This document shows, in pieces, positions 11,901-22,853 of a stretch of DNA of 64,000 nucleotides (position 1 is the first letter of the stretch; each line of letters starts with the position of its first letter). Origin of the DNA: Agarophyton chilense (lineage: Eukaryota; Rhodophyta; Florideophyceae; Gracilariales; Gracilariaceae); assembly GCA_030374765.1 (NCBI GenBank), contig JARGXX010000088.1:620001-684000 (forward strand), given 5' to 3'. A program made the position numbers and the translations under genes. The notes beneath the pieces are model-generated. The model had not been told where the DNA came from. It did no database searches and worked only from the letters and a program-made list of their open reading frames with translations.

Positions 11901-13159
11901 CAATGCAATTCGTCGCAATGGATATACTTGGACTTTTTCCTAAGTCGTCCCATGGGAAACGGTTTGTCTGGGTAATAACCGATAGGTTTACCTAATTTAC
12001 CCGAGTCCTACCCCTAGGGAAGACAACAGCCACAGATGTCGCCACGGCCTTCTTGTCCAATTGGGTATATCCATATGGCATGCCACTCTACATCCTTACA
12101 GATAATGGCACTCAGTTTGTATCCAAATTCTTCTCACACGTTTCTGCTACCTTAGGTATCAAACATATGACCACCGATGCGTACCACCTGCAAACCAATG
12201 GCCGAGCCAAACGCTTCAACTGCACCCTTCTGGACCGATTGGAACATTACGTATCGGAGCACCAATTGGACTGGGACGACTACGTTGACCCACTGGTTTA
12301 TGCCTACAACACGAAAGTGCGCGCATCCACGGGGACAAAACCTTTCGACTTAACGCTAACGAGATCAACACCGCCGATAGCTATTGACGTTCAGGAGTCC
12401 ATTATACCCGAAGTCATAACCAAAAGATTGACTCCTATTCAGGCAAAGCGCTACTCGCGTCGACGCAGTGACAGAATTATCCAATCGGCTAGAGCTGTAC
12501 CGTCCAAAACCCAACGGCGCTTCAAGGTCAATTTCGAAAAAGCCGTCCAGAACACACTTACCTTTATGAAAGGACAATTGGTTTACATGGACCGGCCACC
12601 GAACGACAGTGATGACCTCGAGGACACTACGCAAAAACCCCTACCCCGCTCGACAGGACCATAAAAAGTCGTTAAGGCCTATCAACACACAATTACGATA
12701 GTAATTGACGGCCTACAGAACACCATGTCTATTGATCGGGTGACACCAGCTCCCAGGTCCTCCGGACCACCAAAGTCCCAGCCCCTTGGCCCAACGGATT
12801 CACCAAGATCTCGGGTCGAGGCTCAGGTCCCCACCGCTCCTAAGGCGATATCCGGGTACGCAACTGTCCCCATGGACCTATTAGCCAATGCCAATGACAA
12901 TGACCCATCTCTCCCAACCGACTCCGATGGATTCACCCATCTGGACCACACTCTCCTTCCGGAGGAGGAATACCACCACGAAGACGTTATTGGACGAATC
13001 ATCTCCGCCAGTCGGGGAGAAGGTGGGATAATGCGGTATCGCCTTCGTTTATTTGGCTATTATCCTGAGAAAGACACTTTGCCGAAGCCTCAAACCATTC
13101 CGGCTAATTTTATCGCCCGCTATTGGCGCAAAATCGCCAGCACGGAGCGCAGCATGTAG
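8978..13159 (+). pseudogene. Pol of G1: protease, RT, RNase H, integrase, chromodomain-like end
   Basis: Protease (LDTGAGPN near 9185), then reverse transcriptase with FCVDYRKLN, FTRMPFGLKNAP and the active site YLDE in place of YLDD. RNase H (VLDTDAS, TEKEFLAIAW, RTDH) lies at 10394-11536. Integrase is broken into frames at 11540-12664 (LTDNGTQ; NGRAKRFN where NGQ.ERFN is usual). The C-terminus at 12960-13159 looks like a chromodomain (EYHHEDVIGRI, YRLRLFGYYPEKDT, FIARYWRK). In-frame stops include TGA at 9367 and 9784, TAG at 10138 at a conserved Trp codon, and TAA at 10372. The element is dead but its domain order is clear. Confidence 0.85.
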
Positions 13160-13456
13160 GAGGGGGCAACCATTGGCCCGAGTAATACCAAAACGCCCCT
13201 CGAAAGGCCCCTCGAAATGACGGTTCTCCGTAGCTCCCGCATCAGAGAACAACGTCAGTCCTCAGGCGACACCTGAGGAAGACCCGAAAAAGCTCTCAAG
13301 GTTCGGACGGCATTCGGAGGCACGCACGTTTGAGGAATACAGGATGGACTTTAGAAAATCACAAACATTACTTGATTTGACTAACTAGCAGAGGCCTAAC
13401 AGCCCTCGCCATGGCCTCAAGGTTCGCAAAAGCTCTCCAAACACCAAGAGGACTTA

Positions 13457-15725
13457 TTAGGGCGGCGCAGGGGTAGCCCCGTCGTCCTCATCGGAACGTA
13501 CAGGAGCAAAACTGGGGCTAAAATTACCCGAGGAGCCTACTGTACCAATATGACCGGAACCAGCGAGCAGAGACCTCTTCTTCGCAGGACATTCACCTGA
13601 GGGAAAATTGTAATCCTTAGAAGCCTCCCAGTCGCTCAACTTTAGACCCCAACGGGGATCCAAGTCGGCAATAACCCTCTGAGACATCATTGGTGCATTC
13701 TGGTGCAGGAGATTGACCATAGCGGTCTTCAGATCCTGACCCTGTTCGACAACAGCGACCTAGCGCGCCAAGGGAGGCGCCCAGGAGCAAGCTTCCTTCA
13801 GGACTGTCGCAATGTCTATCGAGGCAGTAATACCAACGGTACGGCAGACATGACGGAGATCCGCGGCTGCAGCCGTGACCGAAGCGGGAAAATGCGGCAA
13901 CGGAGAGGACGGAGTGATGTTGATGCCCCCAGTGGACGTCTGATCCAGCGCATCACCTACAGGAATTTCGGCTTCGACGGTAACCTCACCAGGAGGGAGG
14001 TCCACTTGGGCAACGGGCGGCTCTTATGAGAGTTCATCCTGAGAAGTAGCGCCCAGAAGAGCTGGAGGATGGGAAGCGGTCGGCAACTCAACAGCGGACT
14101 GGACCGGAAGATTGATAAACTCCACGGGTAGGACGAAGGGATCTTCACCGAAGGATTTCACATCGGACATACCAGCAGGAACCAACGGCGTGGCTTCCAG
14201 GTCAGGCTCGAAGCACAGTAAATCGAAACCAATGGCCTTCGGGTCATAGTCTTGCACATAATGTCTTGGAATGTCGGATAGTTGATTCTTTAAGGGCTTG
14301 GCGGGATAAGCACGAGTGTCATCCCGGCCTTGTGGATATAGCAGAATCGGCGTAAACGAGTCGGTATCGTGGTCATACCAGAGGAATCCAGGAGTCTTGC
14401 TCCACTCCACCTGCAGGACATGATCCAAAACGGCCTCGGCCTCCTCGACGGCGAACTGGGTGCAACGAATGATATTCTGGATGCCCGGGTTCCTTAGGAA
14501 ACGGATCATGATGTCCGGGAGAGGAAGTAAACGACTTCAAAGACCGGGTATGTTCTCGTCGTATCACAGCCTCTAATCATAAGAACGGACAGTACCACGG
14601 ACGCCGTAGTTCGCAGAATCCAGGAAGGCCGTAAGGGATATTACGCCGACCGCAACGAAGATTACCTGCCAGTACAACCATGAACTTCGGTCACTGTCGT
14701 CGCCCAGGAGTTGGGACGAATGTTACACCACCACGGACGGCGTGGGGACCAAAAGAAGTGGCGAGACAAGCCAGTAAATAGGCCATTGGTTCTCATCCAC
14801 ACGGGGCTGCGAGAGATATATCGGAGGACCTTTGTCTACGGTCATGTCGTTAAACTCCACCTGGTGCCAGCAGAAGAAGAACTCCAGGGATTGTCCTAAA
14901 CGACCATCGGGCTCGTGCATCTCGTTCCAATAGACCCTATAGGACATCCAAAACATGCGGTCATACGGCCGATAGAAGCATATGAGCGCCAAGAGGTTGT
15001 GACCGGCCGAATGAAATCTCACATGAGGCGAGATGAAGTCCGCGTATAGGTCCGAAAAAAGGTTTTCACCCTTAACTCATACTCAGCTTCCTCCTCGCAG
15101 CGGACGTATGGCTTGTCCGCTTGGATGAGGGTTCGACTGCCCGTCGCCGAACGCGGATCCACAGGACAATGCAACCATCTGTTATACCACGAGACGCTGC
15201 GCGCGTTCTTACTGCCCGTCCGGAAATCGGGTATCTTAACGAACCTCCGGGCGTCGAGATACATATGACAGAACCTTTGGTATTCTTCCACAGAGGACGG
15301 AAGAATGGCATGACGCACTGCCCGCTGGTTTCGTCCGATGGTATGGTCAAAGCGGTCCCCGGGGCGCTCATATGACACTTGGTATCCTTAGGAGCTAACC
15401 GCCTGGTTGTTCGAAGGCATGGTGTCACTGCGCACAGGCTGATCCGCCAGGAAATAGATAGGAAAACCGACGGAAGTGACAAAGTCCTGAGGGAGAATAG
15501 CGTATCCGACGGGCATATAAGGCAAGTTTGGCATTGCGCGCGACCAATGGAAATGTACCACGATGGGAAGACGAGATGACGGAAATGACCCGAGCGGACT
15601 GACCGACTTCAACCACGGTGAATGAAGCGTGGGGGGTCGCCAAAGGAAGAGCGGAGACTAAGGAAGGCCCCAATGAGCGTCAGGGGAGAAGAAGCCAATG
15701 GACCATCTCGGCAACCCGACACAAG
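13457..15725 (-). pseudogene. Antisense ORF of G1 (decayed)
   Basis: Fragments of one minus-strand protein end at a TAA at 13457, about 300 bp after the pol stop. Segments at 15388-15612, 15019-15378, 14723-15022, 14024-14509, 13760-14005 and 13457-13720 align in the same order with the antisense ORF of G3. Paired blocks (G1 / G3) include LLALICF / FLALIRF, VEEAEAVLDHVLQVEW / TNAEEVAGLLDYIDQLDW, DIPRHYV / FAPRHIP, and VGITASIDIATVLKEA / VGLGTNAASGDVAAMREA. Frameshifts separate the segments. I know no protein family that matches. Its place between pol and the 3' LTR, and its strand, are the same in both elements. Confidence 0.65.
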
Positions 15726-15959
15726 GAATACGCCGGCGATGCACCTATGGCCAGCGCTCATGGCGCGCTTGAGTTTCAGTCCTTAGGCAAATTAATTGGC
15801 ACCCCGGCGCCAATGGTCAGCTCACGCCTCCTCGTACCCCCGCAGGTGATGACGACGCGACGTCCCGTCGCGCCCAATGGTAATGGGAGCGACAAAGCGC
15901 TCACTTCCCCTGGGTCAATCATGAGGCCATCTGGACTTCGCCATTACGGTCGAATCCTA

Positions 15960-15971
15960 AGGAGGGAGATA
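15960..15971 (+). other. Polypurine tract of G1
   Basis: AAGGAGGGAGAT lies directly before the 3' LTR start and would prime plus-strand synthesis. Similar tracts precede the 3' LTRs of G2 and G3. It proves that the 15972 LTR is the true 3' LTR of the plus-oriented body. Confidence 0.75.
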
Positions 15972-16417
15972 TGTGAAGGAGCAACGATGACGGTTGAGTT
16001 CTTTAAGCCGCCGGGGCCTGAGGTATCTTATAGACGCCACGTGGACTGGCCGACCTCAGCTGTGCTCATTTAGATAATTATTTTATTTTAAAAAGTGTGA
16101 TAGAATAGCTTTACGGTGCAAGGGAGATCCCAGCGCCTCGCCATTGATATTTACTTGACTCGAGTGACGCTTCTCCCTTAATATCAGGTAGGCACAGTAA
16201 GGTTACTAAATTACCCCCTTTGGTACATTAGTTCCACAAATTGGTTTTCAAGCCATCGTTTTCGTAGCTCCAACCTGTAGGACTACGCAGTAAACGCCCG
16301 CCCATTGCACCAAGTACTCTGGAAGTGCCGCCGTCAGGGATACGAAACTTAGGACCCGCTCTACCACGCTATCTCATGTTGAGACCAGTACGCTGACCCA
16401 CCAGTCATTGCTTTACA
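15972..16417 (+). repeat. G1 3' LTR
   Basis: 446 bp, TGTGAAGG..CTTTACA, in the same orientation as gag-pol and directly after the polypurine tract. Its outer end abuts the inverted leader with GTTGG, the complement of the CCAAC found at 6830. Confidence 0.9.
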
Positions 16418-16566
16418 GTTGGGTGTGTTTCCTGCATCCATAATGGCGGTTGCTTCTGTGCTTCTGGTCCGTTGGGGAATTGAAACAAAGATTTGATTCC
16501 GGATAATTCTTCTTTCCAGTGGTCAGCTCAATTATTCCTAGGGGATTGTAAGTCGGGAGACCAAAA
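16418..16566 (-). mobile_element. Inverted leader of G1 with PBS and gag start codon
   Basis: On the minus strand this 149-bp piece follows the LTR at 16567. It contains the PBS TGGTCTCCCGACTTACAA (16546-16563), a leader, and an ATG opening MDAGNTPN at its far end. The last five bases CCAAC are also the first five of the G1 body at 6830, and the frame continues there (RPDHRTP). It is therefore the missing 5' end of G1, turned around. Confidence 0.85.
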
Positions 16567-17012
16567 TGTAATGTAATGAATGGTAGGTCATCGTACTGGT
16601 CTCAACCTGGGGTAGCGTGGTAGAGCTGGTGATAAGGTTCGTTTCCTCGATGGCGGCACTCCCAGAGTACCTGGGGCAATGGGCGGGCGTTTACTGCGTA
16701 GTCCTACGGGTCGGAGCTACGGAAACGATGGCTTGAATACCAATTGGTGGAACTAATGTACCAAAGGGAGTAATTTAGTAACCTTACTGTGCCTACCTGA
16801 TATTAAGGGAGAAGCGTCACTCGAGTCAAGTAAATATCAATGGCGAGGCGTTGGGATCTCCCTTGCACTGTAAAGCTATTCTATCACACTTTTTAAAATA
16901 AAATAATTATCTAAATGAGCCCAGCCGAGGTCGGCCAGACCACGTGGCGTCTGTAAGATACCTCAGGCCCTGGCGGCTTACAGGACTCGACTGTAATCGT
17001 TGCTCCTTCACA
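16567..17012 (-). repeat. G1 LTR, right outer copy (5' LTR, inverted)
   Basis: 446 bp in minus orientation, followed on the minus strand by the PBS, so by function it is the 5' LTR. Its outer end CCTTCACA is followed by AACTG, the duplication also seen left of 6384. Confidence 0.9.
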
Positions 17013-17391
17013 AACTGGGATACTATTCGAACTATGTAAAAGAACTGTGAAGAAAGAAGACGAAATAGATAACCCATTTTTAATATTTCCTGCCCCATTT
17101 AGTCAATATGACCGATGTTTGATTGACAACATGCATTTCAAGGCCTTTTAAAACCTCTTTCAAAAGTATAAAGCAAAAGTTCAAATTTCCCTTAGCCCTT
17201 TTCTACTTCAATCTGCGTTATTCAACTTGCTAGAGATATCATGATCACTGACGAAAATATCTCTCTAGCATATGTCACCTTATTCTGCCGGCTGTTGAAG
17301 AGGACGCAAATCCCTTCTTAGACCATGATAATTATTAGAATTTGACAGGCTTCCGAAGAAGTTGTTGAGTTACGATTAACTCGACGAGGTT
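17013..17391. other. AT-rich stretch without a recognisable gene
   Basis: It starts with the right AACTG duplication of G1. The first 60-80 bases could be the tail of piggyBac copy 2, because the sequence left of 6384 reads on across the duplication as a plausible frame. I see no other structure before the copia-like frame. Confidence 0.4.
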
Positions 17392-18671
17392 TTAAACATG
17401 TTTTAATCTGTCTCTGAACGTTCCTGAAACCACTGCGTTGGTGCTACTGAAGGAAAAGGTGCCAATAATGTACTTCAAATAAGATAGAAAATGATTGGAA
17501 TACATTTTTACATGGAAAATAGAATTTGACGCTAAAGTATCGAAACCAGCGTTTTTAGTAATTCCATGAAAACTAAAACTTGCCTCATATGTAGTTAATT
17601 CTCCGGGAGTATAGTCACTAGAGTTTTGTCTTGCGACACCACTATGAGATGTTTGACACTCTGCCTACATATTTCGCCCTTTTACATGGTCCATACTTGC
17701 TCCACCGTCTTTCACTACCTTGGAATTCTAATTGATGTTCACTGCCTTGATTAGAATCCGCACCCTATATCAATAATTGGGTTCGGATCAATGGGGTGGT
17801 TTTTATCAAGACTGGCTCCACGGCCGACGATCAGGCTCGATTGTCTTTCGAGACTGTGGAGCCTGATTGAAAAAAACCTTCTTTCTCCTTTTTTGCCATT
17901 CGTCTCCTCGTTTCATATGACTGCTCGGTGCAATCAGAACTTCCCCGGTAATGAGTCTTGGAACCGCGATCGAAGCAGTAGGGGTCTCGAGCGCGTTCCA
18001 CCTGTGGAGCACATTTCTCTTCGATGGTTCGCTTGTCTTTATTCTTCGTTGAGTTTCTCTCTCTCTTGTTCTTCTGCTTTGACTGCTTGTTACCATTGCT
18101 CCCATTTGAAGGGGCAGGACCACCTTTGGAGTGTGATGGATCCTTGTTGGTAACTGAAAAGAGCGCCTTTTGGATCTTTTGATTAAGACTCGAATCGAGG
18201 TTCGTTTTGGTGAGGGCGGAAGAAGAAGCTTTTGTAGAAATAGAAAGAGAACGAAGGACAAATGTGGCCTCGTCCAGGTTCAGAGAAGCGCGTGACTTGT
18301 ACGAGCTCGCTATAGCGGCAATGGGACCAACCTGTTCCTCATCTTTCTTGTTTGGTATTTCAGCAACAAAGCCACGGAGTCTGTCGGTAATGTCTTTCGA
18401 ATGGAGTCGATATCCTTTGACGGATGTTTTCAGCCCGGCGAAAGTCGAGTCGGATTGCAGAGAGCCAAGGGCCTTCTTGAATTCCTCGGCACAGCAACTC
18501 ATTCCATTAATGATTGAAACTGGGACAGAAACAGAAGCTGCAGCAGAACCTTTTTCCATGCGAGTCTCCGCATGAGCCAGGAGCTGGAGTACAGCATTGT
18601 TGAGTGTGCTTTCGGGAAGTTCCGCGTTGCTAAGCATGGTAATCGCAAGAACTTCTCCAGTGTGCGACGAA
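17392..18671 (-). pseudogene. Ty1/copia-type gag and protease remnant, 3' part
   Basis: On the minus strand a frame enters from the G2 insertion point with SHTGEVLAITMLSNAELPE and runs to a TGA before 17830. It is Lys/Ser-rich near its end and has a degenerate zinc knuckle (YCFDRGSKTHYRGSSDC, one Cys replaced by Arg). Further down, ending in a TAA at 17392, is GFDTLASNSIFH..VVSGTF, which looks like a copia protease with the DTGAS motif damaged. The N-terminal half lies at 42255-42621, on the far side of G2, and joins this one in frame at the target duplication. It is split, decayed and lacks visible RT. Confidence 0.6.
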
Positions 18672-18989
18672 TGTCGTATAGTTGCAGAGGGTCTGACCTT
18701 TGAGGTTGTCAATATACTACACTGACCCTCTAGGTGATGGATGCAAGGGATCATCGGCCGTGCAGCTCTGGGCCAGCTACCATCTAGGTGTTGTCAGCCA
18801 CGTGTAGTGTTGACATGTACCTTCTGGTTGAGTAGTTGTTAGTACTTGTAATTGTAATTATACTTATTTTAGTACAGTAGTGAAGTGGCCACCTGGCATT
18901 GTAGCCAGTGCTGGCCAGGTCTCTGACACAAGGTCAGAGACCGTGCCTTGCTGGCACCTCCCGGGTGATCTGGAGAGTGCAGTCCACTG

Positions 18990-19660
18990 TGTAGTATCCG
19001 CTCTCACGAAGACAGCAGACACCTGCAACAGCGTTTGGACATCCGATGGGTCGCTTGCGGCGAAGGAAAAGGGGTGGTAGGGCTACAACACTAGCGAGCT
19101 GGAAGTGGGGTGTAAGGCCACTACTCGCCAGCGAGCGAGAGTGAACAGTGCAACTGTAAAACGTTGATGGAACGTAGGTACGAGACGGCTCGTGAAGTGG
19201 TTGGGGGCTGACTATCTATTATAGCTCGTCCGGATCTCCGGTTAAGGAATCCTAAGCGAGGAACAGAATAGTCATGATGCCCATGTTGTCTCCTTTTCTT
19301 GGAGTCGGCGCTCACCTCTGGTACACTATATACTGTGTGCCAGGGTGAGTGCCCAAATAAATATATAAATAATACCCAGTGGTCAGCCACTCAGCCAAAC
19401 CACTGTATGGGTACGGTTCCTAATGGACGTCTAGCTACAAAGGGTAGTAAAACCAGCAACGTGGATCGCCACTACATGCGCCGTTGCAAGTCACTCCACT
19501 CGTGATACCACGTGTCCCAACACTGTACCCTGCCTCCTGGCATCCTACGCGGTGTGCCGTTTCATATAACAAGTTTGATGACATCACTCACTTATGAGTT
19601 CCAACCGCGACTTCGCGAAAAACCAACCTATCGGATTCCCCGACATAGTAGAATACTACA
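18990..19660. mobile_element. Solo LTR-G, copy 1 (uninterrupted)
   Basis: 671 bp, TGTAGTATCC..AATACTACA, inserted in the G2 5' LTR with duplications CACTG (18985-18989) and CAATG (19661-19665). The G2 3' LTR shows the empty site CACTGCATATAG. It contains GTCATGATGC uninterrupted, which is the exact target used by G3 in copy 2. Confidence 0.85.
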
Positions 19661-19895
19661 CAATGCATATAGGGAACTGCACCTCCCTCATCGTAATCGG
19701 ATAAAGAAAGGCCCCACTTGGGTCACGACTATACCTTTTGGTTCATTGATTCTCAACTACCACACAGGCTTTCCCGCGCGTCGACGCCTACCATCGTTGA
19801 CCTACACATTATAGGCTGGTTTCCCCGCCGTTTGCCCCTGCGGGTTTTCACGGTGCTTTGTCACCATCGAGGTTTACTACGTCTACCTTCTAAGC

Positions 19896-19965
19896 TTGAG
19901 CGTCACCACGCACCCTATGGTTGAGCGTCACCACGCTCCCTATGGTTGAGCGTCACCACGCTCCC
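19896..19965 (+). repeat. 25-bp tandem repeat in the G2 5' LTR
   Basis: Units start TTGAGCGTCACCACGC at 19896, 19921 and 19946, the third partial. The 3' LTR has one unit fewer, so copy number changed after insertion. Confidence 0.8.
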
Positions 19966-20009
19966 GAGACAAGACAGTAACATACCCCAGAGGGGATTGT
20001 ACGACATTT

Positions 20010-20027
20010 TGGTGTCCCGACTTAGAA
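20010..20027 (+). other. Primer-binding site of G2
   Basis: TGGTGTCCCGACTTAGAA starts three bases after the LTR end. It differs by one base from the G0 PBS. Confidence 0.8.
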
Positions 20028-20153
20028 AGTATTTCTAGGTTTCGTCGTACCTTCACGGTTCACACGAGATACCGAGAAGGATTGGACGCTCGTACACCTA
20101 TTTGGTTTCAGGAAATCCCGCAAAGCAATACAGGATACCACTATTGGTCACCA

Positions 20154-22167
20154 ATGGAACGACCCAAAAGGAATAAGCGTCGTGCAAGCGCCCCCCCAAG
20201 CCATAAAGGTTTTAAAGGAGCCCAATCGGCTCAACCGATTCTTCAAAACCCCGAGGAGCTGCTCCAGCACCCTCGGGACAAAACCGTAAAGGTACATGGT
20301 CCGCCGCCTATGGCAACGGAACCTCAAAGGGTATTACCAATTGAGGGTGCAGCGGAGGAGCTATGGCCTCAGCTCGAAGAGCGAGCGAAAGCGCTCGTCA
20401 CCCTCGCGGTCGAGGATGCATTAACCTGAAAGGAGAAGTCGGATACCCGGATGGTTCCGCACTCAATGGACGTCGATGCGTTTACCCGTATTGTGGTTGA
20501 CCGAGCAGCTCAAGAGCTGCCGGAAAGGATACCTGAAATGGTGAAACAGTATCTCTTTACAGATGCTAGGGAGCATGTTTACAGCGCTGTGCAGGACCTT
20601 TGGGTCTCCGAGGGATTCGCAGAATCCCGACCTACACAGGTGAACATCGCAAAGCGCATACCACAAGGGTTCCAAATGGGTCATTCCACCCATTCCAAAC
20701 ACTTACCTACTGATAGTGAGTACCTAAAAGGTCCAAGGCAGATTGATGAGGTCCCGGGGAAGGTAGATTCTCAAGACATTTATCTGCCACCAATTACTGG
20801 TTTCGTTCAAAACGATACCCATGGAGGTGGTCCCAAGGACGATTCGCTGACTCGTTGGATGAGCGATGAAGAAACCGAAAGGGAAAGAAGCGGAGGCCGA
20901 AGAGGGGAAAGAATCGAGAGGATGATTCAGACCCCGACTCGTCAGACTCCAGTTCCGATACTATTTCATCGTCGGATGATGACCGTAAAGATAAAAAGAA
21001 GAAGAAACCGAACAGGTTGACGAAGAATTCGTCGAAAAAGACCCGAAAGGATAAAAAGGTATACAATGAGTCGCCTGACTCTGAGTCGGACACCGAAATG
21101 GACCTGGAGGTGCACCAACCGTTGAACGATATGTTCACCAGAGCGGTTGATTAAAGGACTTATCGATTGATCAACAAGTCTTCTGAATACAACCAAGAGG
21201 TCGCTCAGAAGATTACTAAGCACCAAAAGAAGCTCAGCTTCCAAATGGGTGACAAAACCTTCACAGGTACGGATCCTATTGCGATAATTGAGTTTCTACA
21301 GAAGTTCAAGCTCAAACATACTACTTGCCGCAGGGTAGGCTCCGCGGCAACACCTTAGCGATGGATGAGGATGGCACAGAGATGTTGGAGCCATACCCAG
21401 CGGTGGTCAATTTCCTTTTGGAAACATACGCCACCGATGAGGTTATCCAAGAGGCTTACTCGGAAGTCCTCGCTTACCATCAAAGGTCTGGGCAAACCGA
21501 ATCGAAGTTTTCGCTCGCGCTTTGGAATCTGGCAACCCGTTGTGGTAATGTGTTCACTACCTCTAGGTTAAAGTCGCTATATGCCGACAATGTCGACAAA
21601 GCGATCCGTTCCCAAGTGAGTAATTACCTGGCCACTCCCCAAAAGATAGACTACAATGGGCTGGCTTGGTACTCCCAGGGCCTTGGAGATACCCTTCGGC
21701 TGGGAAAGAGACCAGCCGTACCTCCAACCTCGAAGGATAAACCGAAAAGTTCGGTCTTGGAAATTGAAGACACCACAACCTCAGAGGGTAGCTCGCACAT
21801 CGAAGTACCTACAGGAACCGCTGTCCACTTGGTAGCGACCCAGGGGCGGTTCTCGAAACCCTCGCCTGTAGGAAATTGGTCGTCAACGCGCACACCAAAC
21901 TCGGTACAATCGCCGCCAAGTGCGGTGAACTCGCAGAGGACGCAGGGAGCGAGCTCCCATAACTCGCCACCCACATCCTACGCCACTGCTTCTACCAATC
22001 AGGTTTCGAAACCCCCCTCAATGGTAACGCGAGACCACCAAACTGGAGGCCTGGTTTGCTGGTTTTGTCTCGCGACAGACCATTTGGCAAACAATTGCGC
22101 TAAGTTACCTCCAGGGATGAGAGACCAGTTGATTCAGGCTCGCATGCAGAATCACCAACGCCTCTAG
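20154..22167 (+). pseudogene. Gag of G2 (broken)
   Basis: The frame opens at an ATG at 20154 with a basic N-terminus, has an in-frame TGA at 20427-20429, and continues to about 20930. An acidic, Ser/Asp-rich linker and Lys tract follow in another frame, then the conserved gag domain (YRTYRLINKS, FTGTDPIAIIEFLQKF at 21167-21320) and, after a further shift near 21320, the C-terminal half. That half ends with a perfect CX2CX4HX4C zinc knuckle (CWFCLATDHLANNC, near 22060-22100) that would bind RNA. One stop and two or three shifts inactivate it. Confidence 0.8.
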
Positions 22168-22294
22168 GGGTCTTCAACGCAAGCACCAAATAGGTTCGAA
22201 CCCCGTACACCGGTACAGGTCAATACATCAAGGAAACACGAAACTTGGACTCAACCCCTCCCATACAGGAGGAAAACACCGAACGGTTGGCGTA

Positions 22295-22819
22295 ATGGCC
22301 GAACCCAACCTGCAAGTGGAAGGCCAATCGATACCCAGAACCTTGAAGGTGGAAGAGAACACGTCACAACCAGTTCCGGTTTGTCATATGAAGTACAACA
22401 ACTATAAAGTACGTGCTTCAATGTGTTTCTCCGATCGCCTTGCGGTTTTGGTCACCTGCATGTTGGATACGGGGGCCGGTCCAAACGTCCTGATCTCCCG
22501 CGTCATACCTGAGGCGGTACTTCGGAACTTGAGCCGACCTCCCGACAACAACCCGCTGGTGGATGCAAATGAGCGCCCATTAAACCTTCGAGGTATGCTC
22601 ACCACTATGGTGCAGCTCGGACACCTCAAGGTAAGACTGCAATTCTTTGTTGTCGACCGTTTACCAACAGACTGCCTACTAGGTACGAACTTCATTGACA
22701 GACATGTCATAGCAATCCTTCCTGGTTCCCGTACCGTCGCCCTACGTTACGGGGGACGAATTGCCATTTTAGGTAGTACGGAAACCAAACGGCGATGGTT
22801 CGTCAAACCGAAAAAATGA
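22295..22819 (+). CDS. Aspartic protease segment of G2
   Basis: A retropepsin domain with the catalytic motif CMLDTGAGPNVL, a flap-like GMLTTMVQLG and the C-terminal hydrophobic pair DCLLGTNFIDR. The frame is open over the segment but cut off from gag by a stop at 22167 and from RT by a TGA before 22820. The same motif occurs in G1 (LDTGAGPNLV) and G3 (LDTGAGPNFI), confirming the family. It would cleave the Gag-Pol polyprotein; with gag broken it is unlikely to act. Confidence 0.8.
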   Translation: MAEPNLQVEGQSIPRTLKVEENTSQPVPVCHMKYNNYKVRASMCFSDRLAVLVTCMLDTGAGPNVLISRVIPEAVLRNLSRPPDNNPLVDANERPLNLRGMLTTMVQLGHLKVRLQFFVVDRLPTDCLLGTNFIDRHVIAILPGSRTVALRYGGRIAILGSTETKRRWFVKPKK

Positions 22820-22853
22820 TATCCACCGTCTTTCTCGTTTATTAAGTTTTTAG

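Larger units (their letters stand above)
6384..17012 (+). mobile_element. Gypsy element G1, rearranged self-integration product
   Basis: Order on the plus strand: LTR in minus orientation (6384-6829), gag without its start, pol, antisense ORF, polypurine tract, LTR in plus orientation (15972-16417), the 149-bp leader with PBS and gag start codon in minus orientation (16418-16566), and a third LTR in minus orientation (16567-17012). All three LTRs are 446 bp. The whole block is flanked by AACTG on both sides (6379-6383, 17013-17017). The inner junctions share a second duplication, CCAAC: it begins the body at 6830 and ends the leader, whose inverted copy starts GTTGG at 16418. This is the pattern expected from inversion-type autointegration. 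Coding parts are decayed. Confidence 0.85.
18672..20006 (+). repeat. G2 5' LTR, interrupted by LTR-G
   Basis: It begins TGTCGTATAG and ends TGTACGACA, with the PBS three bases later. Without the 671-bp LTR-G and its duplication it is about 659 bp; the 3' copy is 634 bp. The difference is one extra 25-bp tandem unit near 19896. Confidence 0.85.

Noticed and set aside
18789-20006. First read as the LTR of a minus-strand copia element with a PBS at TGGTAGCTGGCC.
   Set aside because: The shared sequence extends further left to TGTCGTA at 18672, giving perfect inverted ends, a polypurine tract before the other copy and a PBS after this one. It is the G2 5' LTR.
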